A DNA stretch of 64,000 nt from Paractinoplanes ovalisporus (GTDB lineage: Bacteria; Actinomycetota; Actinomycetes; Mycobacteriales; Micromonosporaceae): assembly GCF_016834655.1 (NCBI RefSeq), contig NZ_JAENHP010000010.1, positions 62,001-126,000 of the forward strand, written 5' to 3'. This document shows positions 40,202 through 49,310 of the stretch, in pieces. Position numbers and translations under genes: made by a program. Numbering within the stretch: the first letter of the stretch is position 1; every line of letters starts with the position of its first letter. A model generated the notes under the pieces. That model ran no database searches. It saw only the letters and a program-made list of their open reading frames with translations, and was not told the origin of the DNA.

Positions 40202-42394
40202 GTGAAGCGGCGGGCAGCATTTGTTGTGGTGCTTCTGGCGCTGCTGGCCCCGAGCCTGTCGGCCGGCGCCATCGCGGCCCCCTTCACGGACACCGCGCGC
40301 AGCAGTGCCGTGCTGGCCGGCAGCGACGACTTCTTTCCCGGCGCGGTCTACCGCTGGGGGCTCGATCAGGCCACAGCCACTTCCCCCGTACGGTTCGGCA
40401 CCGCCTCGTACACCAGCATCAGCACCGGCGTGGGGCACACCTGTGGCATCCGTACCGACCAGTCGCTGTGGTGCTGGGGAATCAATTCGTTCGGCCAGCT
40501 CGGCCTCGGCACCACTGACAGCGAGCCGCACGGTCCGGCCCGGGTGGGCTCGTCGACCTGGCTGACCGTGGCCGCCTACAACCGGTGGACCTGCGCCGTC
40601 CGTACGGACCGGGCCCTGTTCTGCTGGGGTTACAACTCCGAGGGTCAGCTGGGCCTGGGCGACACGGCCAACACGCGCTGGGCGCCGACGCAGGTCGGGT
40701 CGGCGACGAACTGGGCGAACCTGGGCCTCACCGCCTCCAGCACCTGCGCCACGACTACGGCGGGCACGCTCTATTGCTGGGGCGGCAACTTCAACGGTCA
40801 GCTCGGGCAGGGTGACACCACCGACCGGTCCAGTCCGGCCCAGGTGCCGGGAACGACGTGGGCGAACCTCGTCTTCGCGTCGTGGGCGCACATCTGTGCC
40901 ACCCGCACCGACGGCACGCTGTGGTGCTGGGGCTGGAACGGCAACGGCCAGCTCGGCCAGGGCAACACCACCCAGCGGCTGACCCCGGTGCAGGTGGGCA
41001 CCGACACGAACTGGGCCATGGCCGGTGGCGGGACACAGCACACGTGCGCCGTCCGCACCAACGGCACCCTGTGGTGCTGGGGTGCGAACGCCGTCGGTCA
41101 GCTCGGCCTCGGCGACAACACCCAGCGGCTGAACCCGGTGCAGGTCGGCGCGGCCACGAACTGGGCCACGGTGGTCGCCTCGGACTACAGCACCTGCGCG
41201 ACCCGCACCGACGGCACCCTGTGGTGCTGGGGCGAGGGGACCTCGTACGAGCTGGCTCTGGGCGACGCGGACGCGACCAACCACAACACGCCGGCGCAGG
41301 TCGGCGCGGCCACCACATGGTCGACGCTCACCATGGTGTGGCGGGGCGGCTGCGGCACCCGCACCGACGGCAGCGCCTGGTGCTGGGGCACCAGCACGAA
41401 CGCACACTACCTGGCCCCCATCCCGGCGCCGGCGCTGTTCGACGCGGCCACCACGTCGTACGCCTCCGCCGGTGACAGTCACGTCTGCGCCGTACGCACC
41501 GACGACACGCTCTGGTGCATGGGCAACAACGACGCCAACCAGCTCGGTCAAGGCAACAATCTCGGCCGGAGCACCATGACCCAGGTCGGCTCGGACACCG
41601 ACTGGGCGTCGGTCGCGGCCGGCGGCACCAGCTCCTGCGCGATCAAGACCGACGGCTCGCTGTGGTGCTGGGGCGGCAACGGCGCCGGCCAGCTGGGCCT
41701 CGGCAACAAGGCCAACCGGTCGGCGCCGAACCGGGTCGGCACGGGCACCTATCTGCAGGTGTCGACAAGCACGGACCACACTTGCGCCGTACGCACGGAC
41801 AACTCCCTGTGGTGCTGGGGTGCCGGCAGCAACGGTCAGCTCGGGGTCGGCGACACCTCCGAACGGCTCGCGCCCGCCCAGGTCGGCAGTGACTCCTGGG
41901 CCGTGGTGTCGGCCGGGGTCAACTCGACCTGCGGCATCCTGCTCACCGGCCGGACGCTGCAGTGCTGGGGACTCGGCGGCAGCGGCCAGCTCGGTCAGGG
42001 CAGTACGGCGACGGCCAACGCGCCGATCGCGGTCGACGCCGCCCAGCAGTACGCGGCGGTGTCGGTGGGCGACAGTTTCGCCTGCGCCCGCCGCGTGGCC
42101 GGCACGCTGTGGTGCTGGGGTTCCAACACCAACGGCCAGCTGGGCGTGGGCGACACCACCAACCGCACGTCGCCGGCCCAGGTCGGGTCGGTGTCGACGT
42201 GGCGGCAGGTCGGTCTGGGCGCCAAGCACACATGCGCCGCGCAGGACGACGGCACGGTGTGGTGCTGGGGCGCCGACGGCAACCTCCAGCTGGGCCAGAA
42301 CGGCACCGGCGAGCGCACCACGCCGGGCCAGGTGACCATCATTGCGAGCCGGCGTCTGGCGGTCGGCCGGTTCAGCACCTACGCCCTCGGCTGA
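40202..42394 (+). CDS. Secreted RCC1-repeat beta-propeller protein
   Basis: A 730-residue protein; signal peptide VKRRAAFVVVLLALLAPSLS then AGAIAA. The rest is RCC1-type repeats of about 50 residues. Thirteen contain C-W-G or a close variant (LWCWG, LFCWG, LYCWG, LWCMG, LQCWG) followed by NGQLGLGD-like turns, plus a first VYRWG. Fourteen blades would make two seven-bladed propellers. Most repeats hold a paired Cys (HTCAVRTD...LWCWG), so an internal disulfide in each blade is likely outside the cell. GTG at 40202 gives the tightest signal peptide; ATG at 40163 is an alternative. Function unknown; protein or carbohydrate binding is plausible. Confidence 0.88.
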   Translation: MKRRAAFVVVLLALLAPSLSAGAIAAPFTDTARSSAVLAGSDDFFPGAVYRWGLDQATATSPVRFGTASYTSISTGVGHTCGIRTDQSLWCWGINSFGQLGLGTTDSEPHGPARVGSSTWLTVAAYNRWTCAVRTDRALFCWGYNSEGQLGLGDTANTRWAPTQVGSATNWANLGLTASSTCATTTAGTLYCWGGNFNGQLGQGDTTDRSSPAQVPGTTWANLVFASWAHICATRTDGTLWCWGWNGNGQLGQGNTTQRLTPVQVGTDTNWAMAGGGTQHTCAVRTNGTLWCWGANAVGQLGLGDNTQRLNPVQVGAATNWATVVASDYSTCATRTDGTLWCWGEGTSYELALGDADATNHNTPAQVGAATTWSTLTMVWRGGCGTRTDGSAWCWGTSTNAHYLAPIPAPALFDAATTSYASAGDSHVCAVRTDDTLWCMGNNDANQLGQGNNLGRSTMTQVGSDTDWASVAAGGTSSCAIKTDGSLWCWGGNGAGQLGLGNKANRSAPNRVGTGTYLQVSTSTDHTCAVRTDNSLWCWGAGSNGQLGVGDTSERLAPAQVGSDSWAVVSAGVNSTCGILLTGRTLQCWGLGGSGQLGQGSTATANAPIAVDAAQQYAAVSVGDSFACARRVAGTLWCWGSNTNGQLGVGDTTNRTSPAQVGSVSTWRQVGLGAKHTCAAQDDGTVWCWGADGNLQLGQNGTGERTTPGQVTIIASRRLAVGRFSTYALG

Positions 42395-42443
42395 CCGGCG
42401 ACGGGCCCGGACGGTCCGGTGTCCCGAGCCGCAGCCGGCGGTC

Positions 42444-43451
42444 TCAGCGCCGACGGCGACGGCGGACGGCCAGGTCGGCGCGGGCGCGGGCGATCTCGGC
42501 GCGGGCGAGGGCGCCGACAGTGCGGTTGTGCCGGGTGGTGACGGCGGTGGCCGCCCGTACGGTGAAGGCGTCGCCGGCCCGCCACAGGTCGATGTCGTCG
42601 CAGAGCTGGCGGGCCAGCCACAAGCCGGCGCCGGCGCGGCGGCCCGAGGCGGGTGACGGACGGTAGCCGAGAGTGGGATCGGATACGCCGGGCCCGTGGT
42701 CGGTGACGCGGCACTCGATCGTGTCGCCGGTGATCCAGAGGGAGATCTCCAGTGGCGGGGCGCCGTGCAGGTAGCCGTTGGTGGCGATCTCGTTGACGGC
42801 GGCGACGAAGTCGGTGCGTACGAGGGCCGGCAGGCCGGCCAGGCGGGCGGCCAGGTCGCGGCGGATCGCGAGCAGGTTCTCCAGGGTTCCGCCGTCGGTG
42901 ATGTGCAGTGCGGGTGGATGTGGGGGCGCGGCCCGGGGGCTCCGCGGGGCGAGCCGGCGAAGCATGTCGGCCGGGTCGGCGTGGTCGGGGTTGGGCCGGC
43001 GTCCGAGCGGGGTGAGCAGGGCCGGATGGGCGCGAACGAGGTCGGCGAGCAGTTGGTGCGGGGTGGTGGCCGGGTATGCGCAGACGATGTCGACATCGCT
43101 GCCGGCCAGGGCCAGGTCGACGGCGGTCTCGCAGCGGGTGGCCCGCCGCCACGCCGACAGGGTCCCGCCCGTCTCGGGTTCGGCGACGATCGTGACCGCG
43201 GTGCCGGCCGTGCGTCGCAGCCGGCGATAGGCGGCGAGCGCGGCGGCGGGGCGGGTGTGGATATCGGGCCGGTCCGCCCGCAACACCTCGTGGCCGGCGA
43301 GCGCGGCGCCGGCGGCGGCCTCGTTCTCAGCGCGGCAGGCCAGGACGACCAGGTGGTCACCGGGTGGCGGGTCGGCGGCGAGGCGGTCGTGCAGGTTCTG
43401 GGCGTCCCGATAGACGAGGGCGGCGTGCCTCACCGAGGGCGCGTCGGACAT
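42444..43451 (-). CDS. MEDS-domain sensor fused to an RsbW-like HATPase (anti-sigma type)
   Basis: A 335-residue protein. Residues 1-170 resemble the MEDS (DcmR sensory) domain: RHAALVYRDAQNLHDRLAAD, LVVLACRAENEAAAG, and later HITDGGTLENLLAIRRDLAA. The C-terminal HATPase_c domain has the N-box VAAVNEIATNGYLHG, G1 box ECRVTDHGPGVSDP and G2 box GAGLWLARQLCDDIDLW. Such proteins work as anti-sigma or partner-switch kinases. It shares its architecture with the next upstream gene and may have arisen by duplication. The start at 43451 (MSDAP) has GAGGTGG 8 nt upstream. Confidence 0.82.
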   Translation of the reverse strand: MSDAPSVRHAALVYRDAQNLHDRLAADPPPGDHLVVLACRAENEAAAGAALAGHEVLRADRPDIHTRPAAALAAYRRLRRTAGTAVTIVAEPETGGTLSAWRRATRCETAVDLALAGSDVDIVCAYPATTPHQLLADLVRAHPALLTPLGRRPNPDHADPADMLRRLAPRSPRAAPPHPPALHITDGGTLENLLAIRRDLAARLAGLPALVRTDFVAAVNEIATNGYLHGAPPLEISLWITGDTIECRVTDHGPGVSDPTLGYRPSPASGRRAGAGLWLARQLCDDIDLWRAGDAFTVRAATAVTTRHNRTVGALARAEIARARADLAVRRRRRR

Positions 43452-43485
43452 GATCACCACCTCGCTCGGCGTCCGGCCCGGCTGG

Positions 43486-44490
43486 TCACGCCGCTGCGGG
43501 GTCGTCCAGGTTGCGATGGGTCAGAGCGTGCGGGAAGTAGAGCCGGACGGCCGTGCGGCCCGGGTCGGTCTGGGTGAGCACGATGTCGGCGAACTGCCGT
43601 GCGAGCCACAGCCCGGTCCCGGTGGAGGCCTGTGCGGGCGACCGGTAGCCGGCATCCGGGGCGATCGGGCGCGCCCCACGGTCGTCGACCTGGACCACGA
43701 GGATGCCGTCGTGGTGCCAGGCCCGCAGCCGCACCGGCGGCAGCCCGTGCTGCAGGCCGTTGGTGACGACCTCGTTGACGGCCACGGTGATCTGACCCGT
43801 TGCCCGGGCGGAGAACCCGTGGCCGGTGGCCCAGTCCGTGACGACGGTCCGGGCCGGTTCGAGCTCGGTCAGAGCGGAGAGGGTCAGGTCGACGTCGGTG
43901 GCCGGCGGGGCCGGGGGCATGGTGACCTGGGAGCGGCCGGACAGGTAGGCGTGCGCGGGGACGAACGTGTTGTTGGCCTGCACACCCCGGTCGGTCAGCT
44001 CGTGATCGTGAATGCTCCGGACGCCTTCGATGACCAGCGTGGGGTGCCGGCGGCTGTCCCACAGGCACGTCACCGGGCAGTTGTACTCGGCGTAGGTGTC
44101 ATTGCAGATCGACTCGTACGACAGGTAGGCCGCGACCCGGTCGATCGGAGCGTCCAGATCGGTCGGGATGTCCGGTTCGGCGATCACGTGCACGCTGCGG
44201 CCCTCGGCGTGCTGCTGGCGCAGGAAACGGCGGAACGCCTCGTACGCGAAACCCAGACGCTGATAGAAGGCGCTGGAATCGCCCCAGGTCAGCGCCTCGG
44301 CGTCGGAACCCAGCCGGGCCCGCAGAACGCTTTCGGTGGCCGGGCTGACCACGATCAGGACCGGCTCACCACGGGCGGCGTGACCGCGCAGGACCGGCAC
44401 CAGAAGCCGGTCGAGCGTGTCGTCGGAGTCGATGATCAAGGCGGTGTGCTCGAAACGGCCTAAGGTCGGCCGATCGGCGGGCGCGCTCAC
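43486..44490 (-). CDS. MEDS-domain sensor fused to an RsbW-like HATPase (second copy)
   Basis: A 334-residue protein. The MEDS part reads FEHTALIIDSDDTLDRLLVP, GEPVLIVVSPATESVLRARL and DTYAEYNCPVTCLWDSRRHP; the HATPase part has TVAVNEVVTNGLQHG (N-box), VVQVDDRGARPI and GTGLWLARQFADIVL. GTG at 44490 overlaps the STAS gene stop as GTGA. It precedes the related gene at 42444 by 34 nt, giving a tandem pair with a STAS partner: an anti-sigma switch module whose sigma factor is not in the window. Confidence 0.85.
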   Translation of the reverse strand: MSAPADRPTLGRFEHTALIIDSDDTLDRLLVPVLRGHAARGEPVLIVVSPATESVLRARLGSDAEALTWGDSSAFYQRLGFAYEAFRRFLRQQHAEGRSVHVIAEPDIPTDLDAPIDRVAAYLSYESICNDTYAEYNCPVTCLWDSRRHPTLVIEGVRSIHDHELTDRGVQANNTFVPAHAYLSGRSQVTMPPAPPATDVDLTLSALTELEPARTVVTDWATGHGFSARATGQITVAVNEVVTNGLQHGLPPVRLRAWHHDGILVVQVDDRGARPIAPDAGYRSPAQASTGTGLWLARQFADIVLTQTDPGRTAVRLYFPHALTHRNLDDPAAA

Positions 44491-44810
44491 GGCTCTGTCC
44501 CGTCGGTCTCGGCGGCGGTGCGTGGCGACCGGTCGAGCACCAGCCCCGGCAGGTCGGTCGCCTCGCACAGATCCAGGACCTGCCACACGGGCCCGGAGCA
44601 GGTCACCTGGGCGATGGCGTCGGCGGCCCGGGCGGCCGCCGCGACCGACTCGATCATGTGCAGCCCGGCCGCGCTGAAGAACGTCACCCGCCCGAGATCA
44701 ACAATCGTGATGGCGCCGATGATCGCGGCGCACAGCCGGTCGGCCACCGGCCCGGCGTTGGCCTGATCGATCGAACCGGACACGGCGATCTTCTCGTTGG
44801 TCCAGATCAT
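44487..44810 (-). CDS. STAS-domain protein (anti-anti-sigma factor-like)
   Basis: A 107-residue STAS-type protein: IAVSGSIDQANAGPVADRLC, then TIVDLGRVTFFSAAGLHMIE, where the Ser/Ala pair in the DLxxVxFFSSxG region carries the phosphorylatable Ser (here FFSAAG). ATG at 44810 starts the recognised domain; a GTG at 44846 would add 12 residues. It overlaps the MEDS-HATPase gene as GTGA and should be the antagonist or target of one of the two kinases. Confidence 0.8.
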   Translation of the reverse strand: MIWTNEKIAVSGSIDQANAGPVADRLCAAIIGAITIVDLGRVTFFSAAGLHMIESVAAAARAADAIAQVTCSGPVWQVLDLCEATDLPGLVLDRSPRTAAETDGTEP

Positions 44811-45121
44811 CGGAGGCAGGTGCGGACGACACCGCCAGTCTGCCACTGCGCGGGCCCACCGCGACGGTCACCACACCTTCGGTTCTTTTCAGGGATCCGG
44901 CCGTGGTGTGCGGTCCGGCCCGGCCGCGATGTCTATGTGGAGGATGAACCGCCTGGTGACGCCGCGGTCAGCCAGCGGTGGACGGATGTGAACGGTGCGA
45001 GTCGTCCGGCGCACCACGCCACCGGAGCGGATGTGGCGACCTGCGGCGGCTGCGGGTAGCGGCATACGAGGTGGCAGCCGTCGCGCCGGGCGAAAAGGGC
45101 GGCCGGGTGGCTCGCCGATTC

Positions 45122-46753
45122 TCACAAGCGCAGGTCGCGGCGTGCGTAGGCGGCCAGCCCGGCGGCGCCGGCGCATGCGGCGATCGAGGTCATGACGGCG
45201 GCCGCCACCCAGTCCGGGCTCTCCAGCGGCACCAGGGCGATGTGTGCGTACGGGGAAAGCCCGGTGACCCAGACCGGCGCGCGGACGCTGTCGGCGATGA
45301 CCAGGAGCAGGAATCCGCCCACGACCGGCAGCGCACCGAACCAGCCGATGGCTCGTGGCGCCACTCCGAGGGCGAGGGCCGAGGCGCCCAGCCCGAGCGC
45401 GGCGATCGGCAGGACGTTCAGGGCCCCGGCCACCGCGGCGGTCAGGCTCAGGGGAGCGCCCGAGATCGTCGTTCCGGCCCAGGTGGCCAGGGCGGCGACG
45501 AGGGCGAGCACCAAGGTGCCGGCGGCCGCGGTGGCAACCTCGATGCCGGCCAGTTTCTGCCGGGTGCGGGGTGCGGCGCACAGCAGGGTCAGCCGTCCGC
45601 TGTTCTCGTCGGCGAAGAAGGCGGTGAGACGCGTGGTCGCGAAGCCGCTGGCCGGCATGGCGAGCAGGGCGAACAGCGTTGCCGCGTAGCCCTCGACCGC
45701 GCCCAGGCTGCCGAAACCGGCTTGCCCGGCCAGATCGGCCAGTTCCGGGTTGTCGGCCAGGAAGCTGATCATGGACGCCGCGATGAGGCCGATGAGCAGG
45801 TAGTAGGCGGCGATTCCGGCCGCCCAGCCGGACAACGGGCGCAGCATCCGGCGCAGGGCGAACGCCGGGGCCGAGCCCAGCAGCGTCGTTCTCGGGGCGC
45901 GGCCGGCCCTCGGCGCCAGCCACCCACCGCGTACGTCCCGGCGGTTCGCGGCCACGGCCGCCGCGAGCACCGCTGCCGTCATCGCGGCGAGCACCATCAG
46001 GGGCAGCCAGCGGTTGGTGTCGTACGGGCGGGTCAGTCCGGTCAGGCCGAACGGCGTGAGCCAACGGAGCCAGCCGAGCGCCGCGACGCCGTCGCCGATC
46101 ATGCGCACCATCAGCCCGGCCGCAAGAACTGCCGTGGCACTGCCGGTCGCCGCGGATCGGGCCGGGAAGATCTGCGCGGCGAGCAGGCCGGTCGCGGCGA
46201 AGAACACACCGGTCAGCCCCAGCCCTGCACCGTGGACCAGAGCTCCGGGCCGGTCGGTGCCGGCGGCGGACAGCGCCACACTCACCGCGGCACCCGTGGC
46301 CGCCGCGGCGAGCGACAGGATCGTGAGTTGACGGGCGAGCAGGTGGCGCGGTGTCACCAGACCGGCGAGCAGCAGCTCGGTCCGCCCGGATTCCTCCTCA
46401 CCGCGGGTGATGCGCGTGGCGGCCAGCAGGCACCAGGCTCCGAGCAGCACGGACAGGAAGATGCCGGTGCGCCACACGGTGAATCCGCCGGGATCGCCGA
46501 GGTCACCCGGCTCGCCGAACAGGGTGCGGATGGCCGGGTTGGTGGCCAGCGAGGCGAGGGAAGCGGCCTGCTCGGGGCTCGCCACCACCTCGGCGTGGGT
46601 CGCGGCCACCAGGGCCGACATGCCGGCCGCGAGAACGCCGACGGCGAGGGCGCCGCGGCGGACCTGACGGACGGTCAGCCTGGTCACGGCCCGCCCGGGT
46701 GCGCCCGCCGTGCTCGGGGCGACGGGTGCTGGTGCAGCGTCGAGGGCGGTCAT
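45122..46753 (-). CDS. ABC-2 type exporter membrane subunit (two half-transporters)
   Basis: A 543-residue protein with about 12 membrane helices in two similar halves, as in actinomycete polyketide-antibiotic exporter permeases: VTRLTVRQVRRGALAVGVLA at the start, FGEPGDLGDPGGFTVWRTGI and LLAGLVTPRHLLARQLTILS in half 1, LRRMLRPLSGWAAGIAAYYL in half 2. It overlaps the ATPase gene by 4 nt. Substrate unknown; likely an antibiotic or lipid-like molecule. Confidence 0.85.
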   Translation of the reverse strand: MTALDAAPAPVAPSTAGAPGRAVTRLTVRQVRRGALAVGVLAAGMSALVAATHAEVVASPEQAASLASLATNPAIRTLFGEPGDLGDPGGFTVWRTGIFLSVLLGAWCLLAATRITRGEEESGRTELLLAGLVTPRHLLARQLTILSLAAAATGAAVSVALSAAGTDRPGALVHGAGLGLTGVFFAATGLLAAQIFPARSAATGSATAVLAAGLMVRMIGDGVAALGWLRWLTPFGLTGLTRPYDTNRWLPLMVLAAMTAAVLAAAVAANRRDVRGGWLAPRAGRAPRTTLLGSAPAFALRRMLRPLSGWAAGIAAYYLLIGLIAASMISFLADNPELADLAGQAGFGSLGAVEGYAATLFALLAMPASGFATTRLTAFFADENSGRLTLLCAAPRTRQKLAGIEVATAAAGTLVLALVAALATWAGTTISGAPLSLTAAVAGALNVLPIAALGLGASALALGVAPRAIGWFGALPVVGGFLLLVIADSVRAPVWVTGLSPYAHIALVPLESPDWVAAAVMTSIAACAGAAGLAAYARRDLRL

Positions 46754-47640
46754 CGGGACGCCTGGCCGTAATAGGCGAGGAAGATCTCCTCGAGGCTCGG
46801 CTCGCGGACGGCCAGAGTGGTGACCTCCGCGGCGGCCAGGGCCCGCAACACGGGTGCCGGCGGACCGGTCAGGGACAAGCGGAGCCGTCCGGGGCCGGTT
46901 GACTCGATGTCCTCGACACCGCCGACCGCGTGGAGTTCCGGCGCCGGACCGGTGAAGCCGACCTCGATCTCCGTACGGTGCAGGCGACGCAGGTCGGCGA
47001 CGGCGGCGATCTCGGCCAGCCGGCCGGCGCGCAGGATCGCGACCCTATCGCAGACGGCCTCGACCTCGGCCAGTTGATGAGAGCTGAGGAACACGGTCTG
47101 GCCGCGTTCGCGCGCCTCGAGCACGGCGGTGCGGAAGACACGTTCCATCAACGGGTCGAGCCCGCTCGTGGGTTCGTCCAGGATCAGCAGCGGCGCCCGG
47201 GTGGCGAACGCCGCCACGAGGGCGACCTTCTGCCGGTTCCCGGTCGAGTAGGTGCCGGCCGGCTTGCGCAGATCGAGGTCGAACCGCGCGACCAGCTCGT
47301 CCTGATAACCGCGGTCGGTTCCGGGGCCGGTGCGGGCGAGCAACTCCAGAATCTCGGCTCCGGTGAGATGCGGCCACAGCGCCACGTCGGCCGGCACGTA
47401 GGCGAGCCGGCGGTGGGCCGACCGCACATCGGTGGCGGGAACCCCGAAGATGTGGGCGCTGCCGCTGGTGGCCTGGGCCAGGCCGAGCAGCAACCGGATG
47501 GTGGTGGACTTGCCGGCGCCGTTGGGGCCGAGGAACCCGAACACCTCGGCCGGCTCGACGCTCAGATCGAGGCTGTCGAGGGCGTAGAGGCGCCCGTAGC
47601 GTTTGGTGAGGTGGTCGGTGCGGATGGCGGGCATGCTCAT
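46750..47640 (-). CDS. ABC-2 type exporter ATPase
   Basis: A 296-residue ATPase: TKRYGRLYALDSLDLSVEP, Walker A LGPNGAGKSTTIRLLL, signature YSTGNRQKVALVAAFA (STGNRQK in place of LSGGQ) and Walker B LLILDEPTSGLDP, then H-loop LSSHQLAEVEAV. The C-terminal tail of about 80 residues (DRVAILRAGRLAEI to EPSLEEIFLAYYG) is the DrrA-like extension. Start at 47640 follows GGAGG. Coupled to the exporter permease directly downstream. Confidence 0.92.
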   Translation of the reverse strand: MSMPAIRTDHLTKRYGRLYALDSLDLSVEPAEVFGFLGPNGAGKSTTIRLLLGLAQATSGSAHIFGVPATDVRSAHRRLAYVPADVALWPHLTGAEILELLARTGPGTDRGYQDELVARFDLDLRKPAGTYSTGNRQKVALVAAFATRAPLLILDEPTSGLDPLMERVFRTAVLEARERGQTVFLSSHQLAEVEAVCDRVAILRAGRLAEIAAVADLRRLHRTEIEVGFTGPAPELHAVGGVEDIESTGPGRLRLSLTGPPAPVLRALAAAEVTTLAVREPSLEEIFLAYYGQASR

Positions 47641-47853
47641 CGGAGCCTCCGGGGCAGGAGCGGACGCTACTGCCGACCAGACTTCCCGGCGCACCTCCGC
47701 TCACCGTACGCCGTGCCGCCCACCGGGGGAAGGCCGCACCGCCCAGTGGGCCGTGACCACTGCGTACGCCCGAGGTCTCCGCTAATGTCGTACGAAGGTG
47801 TGCCGGGAAGTCTGGTCGGCGATCGCTTTGCCGACCCCTCCGAGGAGTTCACC

Positions 47854-49149
47854 GTGGCCGCACCACCCACCAAGACCCTGCGCATGTTCGGCCGGGGCAG
47901 CTGGGCCGAGGCCCGCCGCGTCGCCGAAGTGCTGCGGATGGAGACGGTCGGCGGGATCCTGCTCCTGATCGCCGCGGTCATCGCGCTGATCTGGGCGAAC
48001 ACCCCCTGGTCGGACGTCTACCACGAACTGTCGGCATTCCGGGTCGGCCCGGCCGCCTGGCACCTCGATCTGTCCCTGGCCACGTGGGCGGCCGACGGAC
48101 TGCTGGCCGTCTTCTTCTTCGTCGCCGGGCTGGAGCTCAAACGCGAGTTCGTCGCCGGTGACCTGCGGGAACCACGCCGGGCCGCGCTGCCGGTGGCGGC
48201 CGCCGTCGGTGGTATGGCACTACCGGCCGTGATCTTCGCTCTCATCGCGGCCCGGGCCGGCGGGGATGCGCTGGCCGGATGGGCGATCCCCACCGCGACC
48301 GACATCGCCTTCGCGCTGGCGGTGCTCGGCATCATCAGCACCCACCTGCCGGCGGCGCTGCGCACCTTCCTGCTGACGCTGGCCGTCGTCGACGACCTGC
48401 TGGCCATCACGGTCATCGCGGTCTTCTACTCGTCGTCGCTGCACCTGCTGTCGCTGCTCGGCGCCCTGGCCGCGGTGGCGGTCTTCGGTTTCCTCGTGCA
48501 GCGGGGCATCACCCGGTGGTGGCTGCTGTTCCCGCTCGCGGTCGTGGCCTGGGTCCTGGTGCACGAGTCCGGCATCCACGCCACGGTGGCCGGGGTGCTG
48601 CTGGCCTTCACCGTGCCGGTGCGCAGCCGCGACGGTGGTCACGGCCTGGCCGAACGGCTGGAGCACAGCTGGCGGCCGATCTCGTCCGGTTTCGCCGTTC
48701 CGGTGTTCGCGTTCTTCGCCGCCGGAGTCACCGTCGCCGACGCCGGCGGCCTCGGCGCGGGCCTGACCAGCACCATCACCATGGCGATCATCGTGGCGCT
48801 GGTCGTCGGCAAGGCGATCGGCATCACCGGCTCCACGTATCTGGTGCAGCGGTTCACCCGGGCCCAGATGGCCGAGGGGCTGAGCTGGTGGGACGTCGTC
48901 GGGGTGGCGCTGCTGGGCGGCATCGGGTTCACCGTGTCGCTGCTGATCGGCGAACTCGCGTACGGGGTGGGTTCGGCCGGTGACGGCTACGCCAAGATCG
49001 GAGTGCTCGCCGGTTCCCTGCTGTCCGCGCTGCTCGCCGCGGCTGTGCTGCGCGTGCGGAACCGCCATTACCGCAAGCTGCACGAGCGGGAGACCGCCGA
49101 CGTGGACAACGACGGGATTCCCGACGTCTACCAGGATCGGCCTTCCTGA
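47854..49149 (+). CDS. nhaA: NhaA Na+/H+ antiporter
   Basis: A 431-residue antiporter. FLxxGxELKxE-type motif: FFFVAGLELKREFVAGDL; the ion-binding Asp pair region reads ALRTFLLTLAVVDDLLAITV; ATDIAFALAVLGI and GGIGFTVSLLIGELAY also fit NhaA. The tail ends ADVDNDGIPDVYQD, a DxDxDGxxD calcium-type loop often found in actinobacterial NhaA. GTG at 47854 has GAGGAG upstream; an ATG at 47785 could add 23 residues. Plus-strand neighbour of the ABC exporter, divergent from it. Confidence 0.93.
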   Translation: MAAPPTKTLRMFGRGSWAEARRVAEVLRMETVGGILLLIAAVIALIWANTPWSDVYHELSAFRVGPAAWHLDLSLATWAADGLLAVFFFVAGLELKREFVAGDLREPRRAALPVAAAVGGMALPAVIFALIAARAGGDALAGWAIPTATDIAFALAVLGIISTHLPAALRTFLLTLAVVDDLLAITVIAVFYSSSLHLLSLLGALAAVAVFGFLVQRGITRWWLLFPLAVVAWVLVHESGIHATVAGVLLAFTVPVRSRDGGHGLAERLEHSWRPISSGFAVPVFAFFAAGVTVADAGGLGAGLTSTITMAIIVALVVGKAIGITGSTYLVQRFTRAQMAEGLSWWDVVGVALLGGIGFTVSLLIGELAYGVGSAGDGYAKIGVLAGSLLSALLAAAVLRVRNRHYRKLHERETADVDNDGIPDVYQDRPS

Positions 49150-49214
49150 GCGCTCGGCCTTTCGTGAGCGCTCGGCCTTCGTAGCGCTCGGCCTTCGTGA
49201 GCTCACGCCTTCGT
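49148..49214. repeat. Short tandem repeat, four copies of (G)AGCGCTCGGCCTTCGT
   Basis: Units at 49148-49165, 49166-49182, 49183-49198 and 49199-49214 (the last degenerate: GAGCTCACGCCTTCGT). They begin at the nhaA stop codon and end about 95 nt before the GGDEF-EAL gene. Each unit contains the palindrome GAGCGCTC or AGCGCT. They could work as a degenerate terminator or be slippage products. The remaining gap to 49310 shows no gene. Confidence 0.8.
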
Positions 49215-49310
49215 GAGCGCGATCGCCTTAGCCGCCGGGCCCGCGGTGCGGGGGAGCTTGTCGTGCCGCTGTGACTCAGGTGACCGGCGACGCGGTCGAA
49301 GAGATCGGTG

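Noticed and set aside
40169..43360. 1063-codon minus-strand open frame opposite the RCC1 gene
   Set aside because: It mirrors the RCC1 repeats and has no signal, motif or ribosome site; the plus-strand protein is clearly real.
44847..45121. Possible gene between the STAS and ABC exporter genes
   Set aside because: 275 nt with only Arg/Gly-rich frames; nothing recognisable seen.
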